Origin: Burkholderiaceae bacterium
GTDB lineage: Bacteria; Pseudomonadota; Gammaproteobacteria; Burkholderiales; Burkholderiaceae_B
Direction of reading: 5' to 3'
Assembly: GCA_017857895.1 (NCBI GenBank)
Contig: JAFMCG010000003.1
Span: forward strand, 1 to 52,789
DNA: 52,789 nucleotides
Numbering within the stretch: the stretch's first letter is position 1; every line of letters begins with the position of its first letter. This document shows positions 26,457-36,449 of this stretch, piece after piece. The position numbers and the translations under genes are program-made. The notes under the pieces are model-generated. The model did no database searches and was not told the origin of the DNA. It saw only the letters and a list, made by a program, of their open reading frames with translations.

Positions 26457-27608
26457 ATGAAAATCGTTATCGCCCCCGACTCATTCAAAGAAAGTCTCAG
26501 CGCTTTGGCCGTGGCACAGGCCATAGAAAAAGGCATTAAAGCCGTCTTACCAAACGCATCGACGATTTGCATTCCCATGGCTGACGGCGGCGAAGGCACG
26601 CTGGCAACAGTGCTTCAAGCCACGGCGGGCCAATCGCGCGAGCTAACGGTGCTCGATGCGCTTGGGCGTCCCCGAACAGCTCAGTGGGGCTGGCTACCCA
26701 AGCAAACAGCCTTAATTGAAATGGCCAGTGCCGCAGGCCTAGAACAAGTGGCACCCATTGAACGCGATCCACTGCGAGCAGACACCTTTGGCGTGGGTCA
26801 GCTGATGTTGGCCGCCTTAGACGCTGGAGCAGACACCATCGTATTGACGGCGGGGGGCTCGGCTACCAACGATGGTGGCGTTGGCATGCTGCGTGCGCTC
26901 GGGGTTCGTTGGCTTGACCAGCACGATCAATTGCTGCCTGCAGGCGGTGCCGCCTTACTCAATCTCGCTCGCATCGATGCCAGTGGACTTGATCCTCGTT
27001 TGTCGCGCACCAAAATCATGATCGCCACCGATGTGAACAATCCACTTTGCGGCCCTAAGGGCGCATCAGCGACGTTTGGGCCACAAAAAGGGGCCACACC
27101 TGAAATGGTGAGCCTGCTCGACGAGGCCTTGTCGCGTTTGGCCGACTTCAGTGCGCAAGTTTTGTCACGCGATGAGCGCAACTCACCAGGCGCAGGGGCA
27201 GCCGGTGGTTTGGGGTTTGCCGCCATGGCGTGGTTAAACGCACAAATGCGACCCGGTGCTGCTTTGGTGGCCGAGCTCGTATCACTTGACCAAGCCATGC
27301 AATCAGCCGACTTGGCATTTACCGGTGAAGGCAGCATGGATGCGCAAACACTCCAAGGCAAAACGCCCATGGGTGTGATTGAAGTGGCGCAACGCCACGG
27401 TGTGCCCGTGATTGCACTGGTGGGACGTTTGGGTGATGGGTACCAGTCACTCTATGATGTTGGCTTAACGGCGGCCTTCAGCCTGGCCAACGGGCCCTTG
27501 GCGCTAGAGCAAGCCTGCCAACAAGCAGCAGAACTGCTTGAGGCACGCGCTTCAGACATCATGCGCACATGGCTGAAGGCGGCAGGCGCGCGGACAAGGC
27601 ATCACTGA
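26457..27608 (+). CDS. Glycerate 2-kinase (GlxK/GarK type)
   Basis: The enzyme phosphorylates D-glycerate to 2-phosphoglycerate, feeding glyoxylate or glucarate breakdown into glycolysis. The 383-residue product begins [16 protein letters not shown], the family signature. It also has [29 protein letters not shown], and the C-terminal [22 protein letters not shown] at 26457 gives the normal N-terminus; a start 15 codons upstream would overlap the preceding gene. Its last 50 bp overlap the 3' end of the convergent rsmA. Confidence 0.93.
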   Translation: MKIVIAPDSFKESLSALAVAQAIEKGIKAVLPNASTICIPMADGGEGTLATVLQATAGQSRELTVLDALGRPRTAQWGWLPKQTALIEMASAAGLEQVAPIERDPLRADTFGVGQLMLAALDAGADTIVLTAGGSATNDGGVGMLRALGVRWLDQHDQLLPAGGAALLNLARIDASGLDPRLSRTKIMIATDVNNPLCGPKGASATFGPQKGATPEMVSLLDEALSRLADFSAQVLSRDERNSPGAGAAGGLGFAAMAWLNAQMRPGAALVAELVSLDQAMQSADLAFTGEGSMDAQTLQGKTPMGVIEVAQRHGVPVIALVGRLGDGYQSLYDVGLTAAFSLANGPLALEQACQQAAELLEARASDIMRTWLKAAGARTRHH

Positions 27609-28368
27609 TACGAATAAAACCCGCCACATCGACTTGCTCAGCACGATCGGTCGGTAACACCCCTATTTCCTCCCAGGGCAGCAATGCTGTCCAATCCCCA
27701 AAGGCACCCCTAAGCATCTTGCGGCGCTGAGAAAAAGCCCTTTGAACCACAGCAGCAAACATCGCATCGTGACGCGCACGTGGCCGATCCTCACCTAAGG
27801 GGACCATGCGCACCACGGCAGAAACCACCTTGGGTGGTGGCTCAAAAGCGCTAGGAGCCACATCAAAAAGCTTTTGCATGCGATACCGATACTGCAACAT
27901 CACAGACAGTCTGCTATAGGTTGACGAACCAGCATCAGCCACCATGCGATCAACCACTTCCCTTTGCAACATGAAGTGCTGATCAACCACATGGTCTGCG
28001 GCTTGCAAGCAAGCAAACAGTAGCGGCGTCGAAATGTTGTAGGGCAAGTTACCGACCACGCGCAAATCAGGACCAAGTTTGGCGAAATCCACTTGTAGCG
28101 CGTCCTGCTCGATTATCGTCAACATCGATTCTTCATAGCGCTGGCGCAATCGCTTGGCCAAGTCACGGTCGATTTCAATCACCGTCAGGTGATTGAGCTT
28201 GGCCAGTAGGGGCGCCGTTAGCGCCGACAATCCCGGCCCAATTTCGACCAAACGATCCTTTGGACTCGGGGCGATGGCCTGAACGATTTGCTCAATCACA
28301 CCCAAGTCGACCAAAAAATTTTGTCCGAATCGCTGCCTCGCCTGATGATTACCCGACTTAGCCTTCAC
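27559..28368 (-). CDS. rsmA: 16S rRNA dimethyladenosine transferase RsmA (KsgA)
   Basis: RsmA dimethylates A1518 and A1519 in helix 45 of 16S rRNA during 30S assembly. The 269-residue SAM enzyme has RFGQNFLVD at the N-terminus and the SAM motif [11 protein letters not shown]. The acidic VIEIDRDLA, the catalytic NLPYNIST and the C-terminal helical domain ([15 protein letters not shown]) follow. The start is GTG, overlapping the surA stop (GTGA), so it is coupled to surA. In many relatives pdxA lies between surA and rsmA; here it does not. The 3' end overlaps glycerate kinase by 50 bp in the convergent orientation. Confidence 0.96.
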   Translation of the reverse strand: MKAKSGNHQARQRFGQNFLVDLGVIEQIVQAIAPSPKDRLVEIGPGLSALTAPLLAKLNHLTVIEIDRDLAKRLRQRYEESMLTIIEQDALQVDFAKLGPDLRVVGNLPYNISTPLLFACLQAADHVVDQHFMLQREVVDRMVADAGSSTYSRLSVMLQYRYRMQKLFDVAPSAFEPPPKVVSAVVRMVPLGEDRPRARHDAMFAAVVQRAFSQRRKMLRGAFGDWTALLPWEEIGVLPTDRAEQVDVAGFIRISDALSARLPPSAMCA

Positions 28369-29822
28369 TTGGCATCTGACCGAAACATTCGGTTATCAAT
28401 AAAGGTCTGGTTGCGCACTTGCTGCAACCAAGCGTCAAAATTACTGGCCGCACGACGCAAGAACAATTCCTCGCGCGCGAGGTTGCGCCGGAACTGATCC
28501 GCCATGTCTTGAGAACGGCGCTCTTGGACTTCAATCAAGTGCCAGCCAAATTCAGTTTGCACCGGTTCGCTCAGCTGACCGATGGCCAAACTGTTCATGC
28601 TTCTCTCAAAAGGCAGCACGGTATCGCCTGGATTAATCCAGCCCAGTTCACCACCCTGCGGCGCTGAGGCATCATCGGAAACGGCGCGAGCAACCGCCTC
28701 AAAACTTTCACCGCCATTCACAATCCGCTGGCGGGCGTTTTCTAGGCGTTGACGGGCTTGATCATCACTCATCACTTCAGAGGTTTTGATCAATATATGA
28801 CGCGCCTTGGTTTGATCTACCATTAAGGGGCCGTCGGGCACAGCCCTGCGAGTCGGCTCGGGCGGTGGTGGTGGCGCGGGCTGCACACCGCCGGCGCGAC
28901 CAAGCACCTTAAGGATATGGAATCCTGCGGGACTGCGTAACACACCAGAAATCTGTCCCGCCTGTAAATTTCGCGCGTTATTGATGAAAAGACTTGGCCA
29001 GCCCTCAGCAGGTCTCACACCCATGTCACCGCCTCGCGCCGCCTCAGGACCATCTGAGTTTTCTGTGGCAAGCACAGCAAAATCTTGACCTTTACGCAGG
29101 TTCGCACGAATGCCGTCAATCCGTTTTTTTAATGCTGCCACCTGCTCATCGGAGGCTGACTCAGGCACTTGGATAAAAATCTGAGCGATCTGCATCACCA
29201 GTGGCTGAACGGGCTGGGGCTTCGGCGGTGGGGGCGGTGGCGGCGGTGGTGGTTCCAAACCACTGGCCTTGCGCGCAACCTGCTCTTTCAGAAAAACATC
29301 AACATCGGCGTCACTGACCCTAACGGTTGATTCCGCCTTGGCCTGGCGTACGCGATCAACCATGATTTCGCGGCGCAAGCGCTCCTCGTACTGCGGCCAA
29401 GTAAGGCCAACGGCTTTGACTTGACTTTTGATTTGAGCCACGGTGGTGTTGTTGCGCTTAGCAATGCTTTCCACGGCTCGAACCAAGTCTTGGTCGCTGA
29501 CTCGCACCCCCATTCCTTCTCCCTCTTGCCGTATCAACGACTCAGTGATCAAACGGTCGAGCGCTTGGCGTTTAATTTCATCTTTCGCGGGCATGGGCTG
29601 GCGACTGTTGCGTATTTCAGTGGCAATCAGCGCAGCCCGCTGATCGACTTCAAGCACAGTAATGACCGCACTGCCGACCACTGCTGCGATGCCATCAACG
29701 GGTACTGATGCACGGGCTGGCGGCTGAGTTGGGGCCCTAAGGCCCTGTCCGTAAGCTTGGGTTGCCATGGCGAGGAGCAACAAACCAAAGATCAAAATAG
29801 AAACACGTTTCATCAAAACCAT
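28365..29822 (-). CDS. surA: Periplasmic chaperone / peptidyl-prolyl isomerase SurA
   Basis: SurA escorts outer-membrane proteins, including LptD, through the periplasm. The 485-residue precursor has a signal peptide (about 1-25, ending TQAYGQ), an N-terminal chaperone domain (about 40-170), and two parvulin domains (about 205-320 and 350-450). The second includes [20 protein letters not shown] and [12 protein letters not shown] run of ten prolines (191-200) separates the N-domain from parvulin 1, and a shorter proline run separates the two parvulin domains. The ATG overlaps the lptD stop (TAATG) and has an AAAGG site upstream. The order lptD-surA-rsmA is classical. Confidence 0.95.
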   Translation of the reverse strand: MVLMKRVSILIFGLLLLAMATQAYGQGLRAPTQPPARASVPVDGIAAVVGSAVITVLEVDQRAALIATEIRNSRQPMPAKDEIKRQALDRLITESLIRQEGEGMGVRVSDQDLVRAVESIAKRNNTTVAQIKSQVKAVGLTWPQYEERLRREIMVDRVRQAKAESTVRVSDADVDVFLKEQVARKASGLEPPPPPPPPPPKPQPVQPLVMQIAQIFIQVPESASDEQVAALKKRIDGIRANLRKGQDFAVLATENSDGPEAARGGDMGVRPAEGWPSLFINNARNLQAGQISGVLRSPAGFHILKVLGRAGGVQPAPPPPPEPTRRAVPDGPLMVDQTKARHILIKTSEVMSDDQARQRLENARQRIVNGGESFEAVARAVSDDASAPQGGELGWINPGDTVLPFERSMNSLAIGQLSEPVQTEFGWHLIEVQERRSQDMADQFRRNLAREELFLRRAASNFDAWLQQVRNQTFIDNRMFRSDAK

Positions 29823-32167
29823 TATTCATACCTTTCAAACTTACCCACCGGCTTGATCGCTGGCGTGATGTTTTGGAAATTCGGAATGCTGCTACTCAAT
29901 AGCCCCATGGGGTCTTGCCCCAGCCGACCCAAACCAGAGAGCTCAAGCTGAAAAAAAATCGCATCATTGACTGCGTTTGGATCAATCGCATAGCGCTGGT
30001 AGACGACACGCGCCGCCCAACAACAATCGCCTCGATACTCAAGTCCTGCAATCGCTTGCGTCACCCGCGGCACCACATCGCGCTCAGGGATGTTCAACAA
30101 AGAGTAATCGACGCGGCCAACAGAGTAGACATTAGCGCTTAAAGGCCATTGGAAAGCAAAACTAATTTGTTCTTGCCCCTGGGGCTGATAAACGCCCGTG
30201 GGGTTGCGTTGATAACGATACGACGCCGACAAGGTCGCGGCCCGCTTGGGATTAAAACGTGCAACAATTTGCGCTCGATCCCAATCGCCATCATACGGGT
30301 TGTACTGGAGATCAATGCTGGTGCTGAGTGTGTCGGTTAGGGCCGCCGAGGCGTTAATCAAAAATTCCGACCGGACATCAGAGCGCGGTGTTTCGCCTGG
30401 CAGCGTCACCAACTGATCCACAAAATAAATACGTTGTCCCACCGCAAACGCCGCGCGCTCAAATCCAGTCTCTTCATCGAGCAAACGCGAACCCAAGGCC
30501 AGCGTCAGCTGATTGGCGTTGGCAATACGATCCCAGCCCCCAGTGTAAATATTCTCTTGAAAAGCTTGTGCAAAGCTGAAGTCAGACAGCGTCGTGTCGT
30601 AGACCGGCAAATTGGATTGATCGCGATAAGGCACATTGAGGTAGTAGATCCTAGGCTCTAAGGTTTGGATGGCATTCAAACCAAAAAAGGAGGTTGGGCG
30701 CTCAAAGGTCATGCCGGCATCAATAGAGGTGATGGGCAAGACTCGATTATTACTAGATTCACGCCCCCCAATACCCGACAGCTGATACCATTCGGTCTCG
30801 TAGCGGGTGGTGTGCAAGCCGACTTTTGGGGTGATGTACCAACCTGGGCGCACGATCGGAAACGAAACCGAGTTGTAAGACACATAGCGCTGACCATCAG
30901 GGCCAAACTGTCGCCCTAGTCTGTCAGTTGGGCGATCAAACCAGACTGCCGCGTTTTCTGATTGCAAATCAAAACCGTTTTGATCAAACCGCGCGCCATT
31001 TAGCGTCACCCCAGGCACCAAGTTGTATTGCGGCACAATGTCGCCTAGCGTTTGAAAGGTGGTGTATTGAACATTCGCCTGCCAGTCACGATTGGACCAC
31101 CCCGTAAACACAGAGCGCGGCAGGTAGGTGGTGGTGGCTTCATTGATGGCCAGGAGCGAAAAATCTTTGAAGTAGTCATCATCGGACACCCCGCTGATAT
31201 TCCAACCGCCCGTAAATCCACTACCAAATGACTGATTGTGTTGCAGACTATAGAGCCAGCGATCCGTCCCAAGCTCAGAGTCGTGATTGAGGTAGGTACC
31301 GGCAATTTGGCCTTTGTAGGTTTCACCCAAATAACGAGACTCAGCACCAAGCATGAGGCCGCGCTTACTCATGGGGCGCGCCACCAAGGTGGCATCATAA
31401 TTGGGGGCCAAATTCAAGTAATAAGGCAAGGTCAGGTCAAAACCAGTCTGGTTGGTCGTGGCGAAAGTTGGCAACAAAAAACCTGACTTGCGTTCGGGTC
31501 GCAGCGGAAAGGTGAGGTAGGGGGAAGCCAAGATTGGCACGCCTTTAAAAAACAGCACACCATTGCGAGCCACACCCTCGTTTTCGTCGTAATTCAGATC
31601 GACCTTGCTCGATTTGATGTACCAGGCGGGATCCGGGCAAGGACAACCACTGTAGGTCACATCTGTGATCGTCATTTCATTGCGATTGATCATTTCCGCC
31701 TTGGTACCAACGCCAGCACCGCCGTTGTCTAACCAAAACTGCGGAAAGTCGACATCACCAACATCAGTATTCAAGTTGTAACGCATGGACGGACCAATCA
31801 CGATATTGCCGTTCTGCACCAGCCGTGCGTTGCCGGTGGCTGTGACGTCTTCCGTATTTTGGTTGTAATACAAAAAATCACCACTGAGCACACCATCGGC
31901 ACGCCGTACCACCCCCTGCCCGTCGAGGGTTACGTTGCGCTCGACGTCACTTTGCATGGCGTCAGCCCCAAGATACACGGGCAATTCGTTATCAGGCACG
32001 GTCACGGGTCTGAGCATCGGTGACACCGTCAAGCCCCGTAAAATGGTCTGAGTCGACGCATCTGGCACCGGCTCTGGCGCCTGAGCCCAGACGAACGCTG
32101 ACGTTGCCAGCCAGAGCAGGACAAAAGAAGGTCGTGTCAGTATCAAGCCCCTCAAACGGGGCTCCAA
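29822..32167 (-). CDS. lptD: LPS-assembly protein LptD
   Basis: LptD is the outer-membrane barrel that, with LptE, inserts LPS into the outer leaflet. The 781-residue precursor has a signal peptide (cleavage near WAQA, residue 30) and an LptA-like N-domain (about 60-180). A large beta barrel follows, with blocks such as FPLRPERKSGFLLPTF and LEPRIYYLNVPYRDQS. Two Cys pairs, C175/C177 and C715/C716, can supply the disulfides that link N-domain and barrel. An in-frame TGA lies directly upstream of the first TTG. No ATG or GTG precedes the signal peptide, so initiation must be at a TTG (32167, 32155 or 32146). Confidence 0.95.
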   Translation of the reverse strand: MEPRLRGLILTRPSFVLLWLATSAFVWAQAPEPVPDASTQTILRGLTVSPMLRPVTVPDNELPVYLGADAMQSDVERNVTLDGQGVVRRADGVLSGDFLYYNQNTEDVTATGNARLVQNGNIVIGPSMRYNLNTDVGDVDFPQFWLDNGGAGVGTKAEMINRNEMTITDVTYSGCPCPDPAWYIKSSKVDLNYDENEGVARNGVLFFKGVPILASPYLTFPLRPERKSGFLLPTFATTNQTGFDLTLPYYLNLAPNYDATLVARPMSKRGLMLGAESRYLGETYKGQIAGTYLNHDSELGTDRWLYSLQHNQSFGSGFTGGWNISGVSDDDYFKDFSLLAINEATTTYLPRSVFTGWSNRDWQANVQYTTFQTLGDIVPQYNLVPGVTLNGARFDQNGFDLQSENAAVWFDRPTDRLGRQFGPDGQRYVSYNSVSFPIVRPGWYITPKVGLHTTRYETEWYQLSGIGGRESSNNRVLPITSIDAGMTFERPTSFFGLNAIQTLEPRIYYLNVPYRDQSNLPVYDTTLSDFSFAQAFQENIYTGGWDRIANANQLTLALGSRLLDEETGFERAAFAVGQRIYFVDQLVTLPGETPRSDVRSEFLINASAALTDTLSTSIDLQYNPYDGDWDRAQIVARFNPKRAATLSASYRYQRNPTGVYQPQGQEQISFAFQWPLSANVYSVGRVDYSLLNIPERDVVPRVTQAIAGLEYRGDCCWAARVVYQRYAIDPNAVNDAIFFQLELSGLGRLGQDPMGLLSSSIPNFQNITPAIKPVGKFERYE
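32146..32163 (-). promoter_or_regulatory. Hairpin over the lptD translation start
   Basis: On the minus strand AGCCCC and GGGGCT form a perfect 6-bp GC-rich stem with a 6-nt loop (GTTTGA). The stem covers part of the only GGAG Shine-Dalgarno sequence (32162-32165), and the loop holds the TTG start candidate at 32155. No T-run follows, so it is not a terminator. It may limit lptD translation. Confidence 0.45.
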
Positions 32168-32226
32168 TCAAGCAACAACATCAAAGCACTCTCAAACAAT
32201 GAATGCGCCCAGTAGCGCGAAAGACG

Positions 32227-32239
32227 CTCTATTATAGAG
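32227..32239. promoter_or_regulatory. Small dyad in the lptD-amgK divergent region
   Basis: CTCTA-TTA-TAGAG is a perfect 5-3-5 palindrome. It contains TATTAT (32230-32235), which could serve as a -10 element for amgK, but no acceptable -35 lies 16-18 bp upstream. A role as promoter or operator is only suggested by position, 42 bp before the amgK ATG. Confidence 0.25.
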
Positions 32240-32280
32240 ACCGGTTAAACCGTCAACACAACAGCCAAACAAAACCACCC

Positions 32281-33345
32281 ATGAGCCTCACCGAATCGAC
32301 TGCCAAACCCCACCTTCACACCGCCCGAGACCATGCTTTGTTGCAATGGTTAAGCGATTTGGATCAATCACTTGCACTGGATATAGCCACTTTAAGGGCA
32401 GCCTCAAGTGACGCGAGTTTCAGGCGATATTTTCGGTTAAATGCGGCACAAAAAACACTCATCGTCATGGATGCGCCACCGCCTCAAGAAAATTGCCAAC
32501 CCTTCATCGATGTGACACAGCGTTTGCAAGCCGCCTCAGTGACGGTGCCCGAGATTTTGGCAAACGACGTTACGCAGGGCTTTTTACTTTTAACCGATCT
32601 GGGTCAACACACCTATTACGACAAGATCGTCGAAGGCTGGCCGGATCAAACGCGACAAAGCCATTACTTGCTCGCGTTAGACGCCTTGGTTAAGTTACAG
32701 CAAGCCAACGGGCGAGGTCTGGCTGCCCTAGATCGCCAACGCCTCATTGATGAGTTGCAGCTGTTTCCCGATTGGTTTGTACAAAAACACCATGGCGTGA
32801 CCCTAACCGACCAAGAAAACACCCAACTGACATTGATTTTTGCAACGCTGGCAAACGAGATTGCCAATCAGCCACAAGTTTTGGTGCATCGCGATTTCCA
32901 CTCACCCAACTTAATGGTGTGTGATGATCCCGCGATGGGATCGAGCCCGGGCGTACTGGATTATCAAGACGCGTTGCTTGGCCCCATCAGCTACGACATT
33001 GCCTCTCTCGTGTTTGATGCGCGCACCACCTGGGAGGAGCCGCAACAGCTTGACTGGGCCATACGCTACTGGGAGCGAGCACGTGCTGCAGGCTTGCCTG
33101 TAGACCCGGATTTTGCGGTGTTTTACCAACAATACGAATGGGCTGGCCTGCAACGAAACTTACGCATTCTTGGGGTGTTTGCGCGCTTGAATTTACGCGA
33201 TCACAAGCCGACCTATCTGAATCATTTGCCACGAGTTCTGCAGTACGTGCGCCAAGTGGGCACCCGCTATGGTGTGTTCAGACCGTTGATACGACTGCTT
33301 GATCGCCTTGAAGGCATTGAGCCCCAGACCAAGTTGACCTTCTAA
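32281..33345 (+). CDS. amgK: Anomeric MurNAc/GlcNAc kinase AmgK
   Basis: AmgK phosphorylates MurNAc at C1, the first step of the peptidoglycan-recycling shortcut that bypasses de novo UDP-MurNAc synthesis and gives intrinsic fosfomycin tolerance. The 354-residue product has the aminoglycoside-phosphotransferase fold. It shows [12 protein letters not shown] at the nucleotide site, the catalytic loop HRDFHSPN with D205, and [22 protein letters not shown] at 32281 is chosen because family similarity begins there; an in-frame start at 32203 adds 26 residues without similarity. murU follows one base after the stop, which fixes the assignment. Confidence 0.93.
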   Translation: MSLTESTAKPHLHTARDHALLQWLSDLDQSLALDIATLRAASSDASFRRYFRLNAAQKTLIVMDAPPPQENCQPFIDVTQRLQAASVTVPEILANDVTQGFLLLTDLGQHTYYDKIVEGWPDQTRQSHYLLALDALVKLQQANGRGLAALDRQRLIDELQLFPDWFVQKHHGVTLTDQENTQLTLIFATLANEIANQPQVLVHRDFHSPNLMVCDDPAMGSSPGVLDYQDALLGPISYDIASLVFDARTTWEEPQQLDWAIRYWERARAAGLPVDPDFAVFYQQYEWAGLQRNLRILGVFARLNLRDHKPTYLNHLPRVLQYVRQVGTRYGVFRPLIRLLDRLEGIEPQTKLTF

Positions 33346-33346
33346 T

Positions 33347-34030
33347 ATGAAAGCAATGATCTTGGCGGCTGGCCGTGGCGAGCGCATGCGACCACTCACT
33401 GACCACACACCAAAACCGTTGCTGTTGGTCGCGGGCCAACCCCTTATCGTTTGGCACTTAAGGCGCCTGGCCGCAGCCGGTATTCATAACGTGGTCATTA
33501 ACCACGCTTGGTTGGGCGAACAAATCGAGGCCACGCTCGGTGATGGCCATTCCTGGGGGGTCAGTATTCAGTACTCACCCGAGCAGACCGCCCTAGAAAC
33601 GGCTGGTGGCATTGCAAACGCCTTACCGCTCCTAGGTGCAGATCCCTTTTTGGTGCTAAATGGTGATGTTTGGTGTGACTGGCCGCTTGAGCGAGCATTG
33701 GATAGGTTTGGTAAGACGCCGTCACCCACTGATCCACTGGCGCACCTTGTGTTGGTGCCAAACCCCAGCCATCATCCCGAAGGCGATTTTTCTATCGGTC
33801 CGCAAGGCCGCTTAAGTCCTCACCACCGGCCTCTATTGACCTATGCCGGATTGGGTGTTTTTTACCCTGAGCTTTTTGCTGGGATTGCGCGCCATGAGCC
33901 CAGTGCCCTAGCGCCCTTGCTCAAACACGCCATGGCGCAAGGGCGGGTCACCGGTGAGCGACATGCTGGTCAGTGGATGGATGTCGGCACGGTCGAACGC
34001 TTGAGCGCGCTTGAGCAGCTGCTGCGCTGA
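33347..34030 (+). CDS. murU: MurNAc-1-phosphate uridylyltransferase MurU
   Basis: MurU turns MurNAc-1-phosphate and UTP into UDP-MurNAc in the AmgK-MurU recycling route. The 227-residue nucleotidyltransferase begins [20 protein letters not shown], the sugar-nucleotidyltransferase signature. It has [15 protein letters not shown], the metal-binding [10 protein letters not shown], and a C-terminal [11 protein letters not shown]. The gene starts one base after the amgK stop. Short repeated GCAAC/GTTGC elements follow the gene (34039-34070) but form only 5-bp stems, so no terminator is called. Confidence 0.94.
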   Translation: MKAMILAAGRGERMRPLTDHTPKPLLLVAGQPLIVWHLRRLAAAGIHNVVINHAWLGEQIEATLGDGHSWGVSIQYSPEQTALETAGGIANALPLLGADPFLVLNGDVWCDWPLERALDRFGKTPSPTDPLAHLVLVPNPSHHPEGDFSIGPQGRLSPHHRPLLTYAGLGVFYPELFAGIARHEPSALAPLLKHAMAQGRVTGERHAGQWMDVGTVERLSALEQLLR

Positions 34031-34154
34031 ATTAATTTGCAACCACTTGTTGCAGTGCTAGGACAGCAACGACCGCTTGGCGTTATCCTTACAGCTGTAA
34101 CAATTGCTGTGTGGCGGTGTTGCACTTTTTTATTCACGTCAGGGAATCAGTCGT

Positions 34155-34886
34155 ATGGGAATTTTCGGGGGATCACGTCGCCAGGTCTTTAAGCCATCGC
34201 CGTACGACACACGACGCCGTTCGAAAGGATTGCCACGCTGGTTCACTTTGTTGGTTATCGGGATTCTCATTGGTGGTGGTGGTGTCTTGATGCTACAGGC
34301 CAGCTACGGGCCCAAACGGCTCACCTTGATTGAATCGCAACGTCTCACCGACGAACTGGCCTCGCTGTCGCTTGAGCGTCAACAGCTACAAGCCAAAGTA
34401 TCAACATTGGAAAATCGCCTTAAGACAGCGCAGGGACAAGCTGACCAATCGATCAATGCGCTCGAAGGTGATCTCTCTAAACTGCAACAGCGCGTCAAGC
34501 CCTTGCAAGACGAAGTGTCCATGTTTTTGAAAGCCATCACCAGCAATGTCAAAATGGATCCAGTGGGTATTTCAGGTGCGAGCTTCGTTCAGCCTAATAA
34601 CGGTGAGACACTTAACTATCACATCCTAATCGTCCAAGAAAACGACCAGCAACCGACCTATGATGGGCGTATTGAAGTCACGTTCGAAGGCCGTTATCCC
34701 AATGGCAAAACAGGCGCCATCAAGGCCTTGGTTGTGCCCTTTTCCGTGGGTCACTACCAGCATTTGAGCGGTGAGCTGACCTTCCCGAATCAGTTTCAAG
34801 CGTCAAGGGCCACCTTGCGCATCTTCCAAGGCGATAGCAAACGAGCTTTAAGTTATCGAACGTTTAGCGTCACGCAAAGCAAATAA
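34155..34886 (+). CDS. Membrane-anchored coiled-coil protein (DUF6776-like)
   Basis: Function is not known. The 243-residue product has a basic N-terminus (RRRSKGLPRW), one membrane segment (about 29-48, LLVIGILIGGGGVLMLQ), and a long heptad-like helix (about 55-125, rich in Leu, Gln, Glu and Lys). A C-terminal beta-rich domain (about 140-240) has YDGRIEVTFEGRYPNG and TLRIFQGDSK. The topology suggests inner-membrane anchoring with the bulk in the periplasm. It resembles a small uncharacterised family of betaproteobacteria. ATG at 34155 has AGGGAA 8 nt upstream; a longer frame from 34104 lacks such a site. It stands alone between murU and aspA. Confidence 0.72.
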   Translation: MGIFGGSRRQVFKPSPYDTRRRSKGLPRWFTLLVIGILIGGGGVLMLQASYGPKRLTLIESQRLTDELASLSLERQQLQAKVSTLENRLKTAQGQADQSINALEGDLSKLQQRVKPLQDEVSMFLKAITSNVKMDPVGISGASFVQPNNGETLNYHILIVQENDQQPTYDGRIEVTFEGRYPNGKTGAIKALVVPFSVGHYQHLSGELTFPNQFQASRATLRIFQGDSKRALSYRTFSVTQSK

Positions 34887-34970
34887 ACACCCAGTCTGAA
34901 CAACAAAAAGCCGTCGATGCGTATAAATGATATCCTAAGTATATTTTACCTTCTGGAGGGAATCATTTGA

Positions 34971-36395
34971 ATGAGTACGTCAACAGCGGCACCCGGTTTT
35001 AGGCTTGAACACGATTTACTGGGTTACCGAGAAATTCCAGAGAACGCCTACTATGGCATTCACACCCTACGTGCGCTAGAGAATTTCCCAATCACCGGTC
35101 AACCCATTTCTTTGGCTGGCGACTTAATCAACGCTCTGGCTGAAATCAAAATCGCCAGCGCACTGGCCAACCGCCAATTGGGCATGCTTGACGACCATCA
35201 CTGCAAAGCCATTGTCAATGCCTGCCAAGAAATCTTAAACGGTCAGTGGCACGAACAATTCCCAGTCGACTTGATACAAGGCGGCGCAGGCACGTCCACC
35301 AACATGAACGCCAACGAAGTCATCGCCAATCGGGGCTTGGAGCTCATGGGGCACCTGAAAGGCCAGTACCAGCACTTGCACCCTAATGAACATGTCAACA
35401 TGAGTCAATCGACCAATGACGTGTATCCGACCGCATTAAAGCTCGCCACCTATCGCGGTTGCGAGCGACTGATCGCACGCATGGATAGCTTGCAAGCCGC
35501 GTTCGAAAGAAAAGCGGTCACCTTCAAAGATATTCTTAAAGTGGGACGCACGCAATTGCAAGACGCCGTACCCATGACCTTGGGCCAAGAGTTTCACACC
35601 TACTCGGTGATGGTTTGCGAAGACATCACGCGTTTGCGCGAAGCGTTACCACTCATATGTGAAATCAACCTAGGGGCAACTGCCATCGGCACGGGCATTA
35701 ACACCCATCCCGACTATTCGCGCCAAGTACTCGATCATCTGAAAGGTGTGACTGACTTACCGCTAAGCACAGCCCCCAATTTGATTGAAGCCACCCAAGA
35801 CGTGGGATCCTTCGTGCAGCTCTCCGGTGTCCTCAAGCGTATCGCCGTGAAGATTTCGAAGATCTGCCATGACTTGCGCTTGCTCTCAAGCGGTCCACGC
35901 GCTGGTATCGGCGAAATCAGTCTACCCGCACGCCAAGCCGGTTCGAGCATCATGCCTGGCAAAGTCAACCCCGTGATTCCAGAAGTCGTCAATCAAGTCG
36001 CTTACGAAGTCATTGGCAATGATGTCACCATCAGCTTCGCGGCTGAGGCCGGGCAATTGCAACTCAATGCCTTTGAGCCCATCATTGCTTACGCCATGTT
36101 TCGCAGCATCTCCCATTTGACCAACGCCTTTCACACGCTAGAGATCAACTGCATTGATGGCATCGAACCCAATCTTGATGTTTTAAAAGAACACATGGAT
36201 CGATCAATCGTCTTGGTCACCGCCCTTAACCCATACATCGGTTACCAACACGCCACCGAGGTTGCTAAAACAGCCTTAAAGACTGGGCAACGGGTCTACG
36301 ATATCGTGCTTGAACGAGGCCTACTGACCAAGGCGCAACTCGACGAGATCTTGCAACCAGCCTCTCTAACCGCACCGCGGGCCATCATCCGATAG
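34971..36395 (+). CDS. aspA: Aspartate ammonia-lyase (aspartase)
   Basis: Aspartase reversibly deaminates L-aspartate to fumarate and ammonia. The 474-residue member of the aspartase/fumarase superfamily begins with LEHDLLGYREIPENAYYG, diagnostic of aspartase. It has GGAGTSTNMNANEVIANR, HPNEHVNMSQSTNDVYPT, and the flexible catalytic loop GSSIMPGKVNPVIPE with the base Ser. A strong GGAGGG ribosome binding site lies 10 nt upstream. TATAAA (34922-34927) and TATATT (34940-34945) could be -10 elements, but neither has a good -35. Class II fumarase is excluded by the N-terminal block. Confidence 0.92.
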   Translation: MSTSTAAPGFRLEHDLLGYREIPENAYYGIHTLRALENFPITGQPISLAGDLINALAEIKIASALANRQLGMLDDHHCKAIVNACQEILNGQWHEQFPVDLIQGGAGTSTNMNANEVIANRGLELMGHLKGQYQHLHPNEHVNMSQSTNDVYPTALKLATYRGCERLIARMDSLQAAFERKAVTFKDILKVGRTQLQDAVPMTLGQEFHTYSVMVCEDITRLREALPLICEINLGATAIGTGINTHPDYSRQVLDHLKGVTDLPLSTAPNLIEATQDVGSFVQLSGVLKRIAVKISKICHDLRLLSSGPRAGIGEISLPARQAGSSIMPGKVNPVIPEVVNQVAYEVIGNDVTISFAAEAGQLQLNAFEPIIAYAMFRSISHLTNAFHTLEINCIDGIEPNLDVLKEHMDRSIVLVTALNPYIGYQHATEVAKTALKTGQRVYDIVLERGLLTKAQLDEILQPASLTAPRAIIR

Positions 36396-36420
36396 CAAGC
36401 AACTACCGCAAGAGCCAAAA

Positions 36421-36449
36421 TTAAAAACAAGATAAATGAGGACTATATT
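36421..36449 (+). promoter_or_regulatory. Candidate promoter for the XRE-type regulator
   Basis: TTAAAA (36421-36426) and TATATT (36444-36449) are spaced by 17 bp, a fair match to a sigma-70 promoter. The -10 lies inside the left arm of the inverted repeat at 36440-36483, the arrangement expected for an autorepressed regulator gene. The -35 is weak. Confidence 0.4.

Noticed and set aside
29223-29252. GGC/GGT-rich tract as a minisatellite
   Set aside because: It is explained by mixed proline codons of the SurA linker; there is no exact repeating unit.
34039-34070. Three alternating GCAAC/GTTGC elements after murU as an attenuator
   Set aside because: The stems are only 5 bp, no T-run follows, and no leader peptide was seen.
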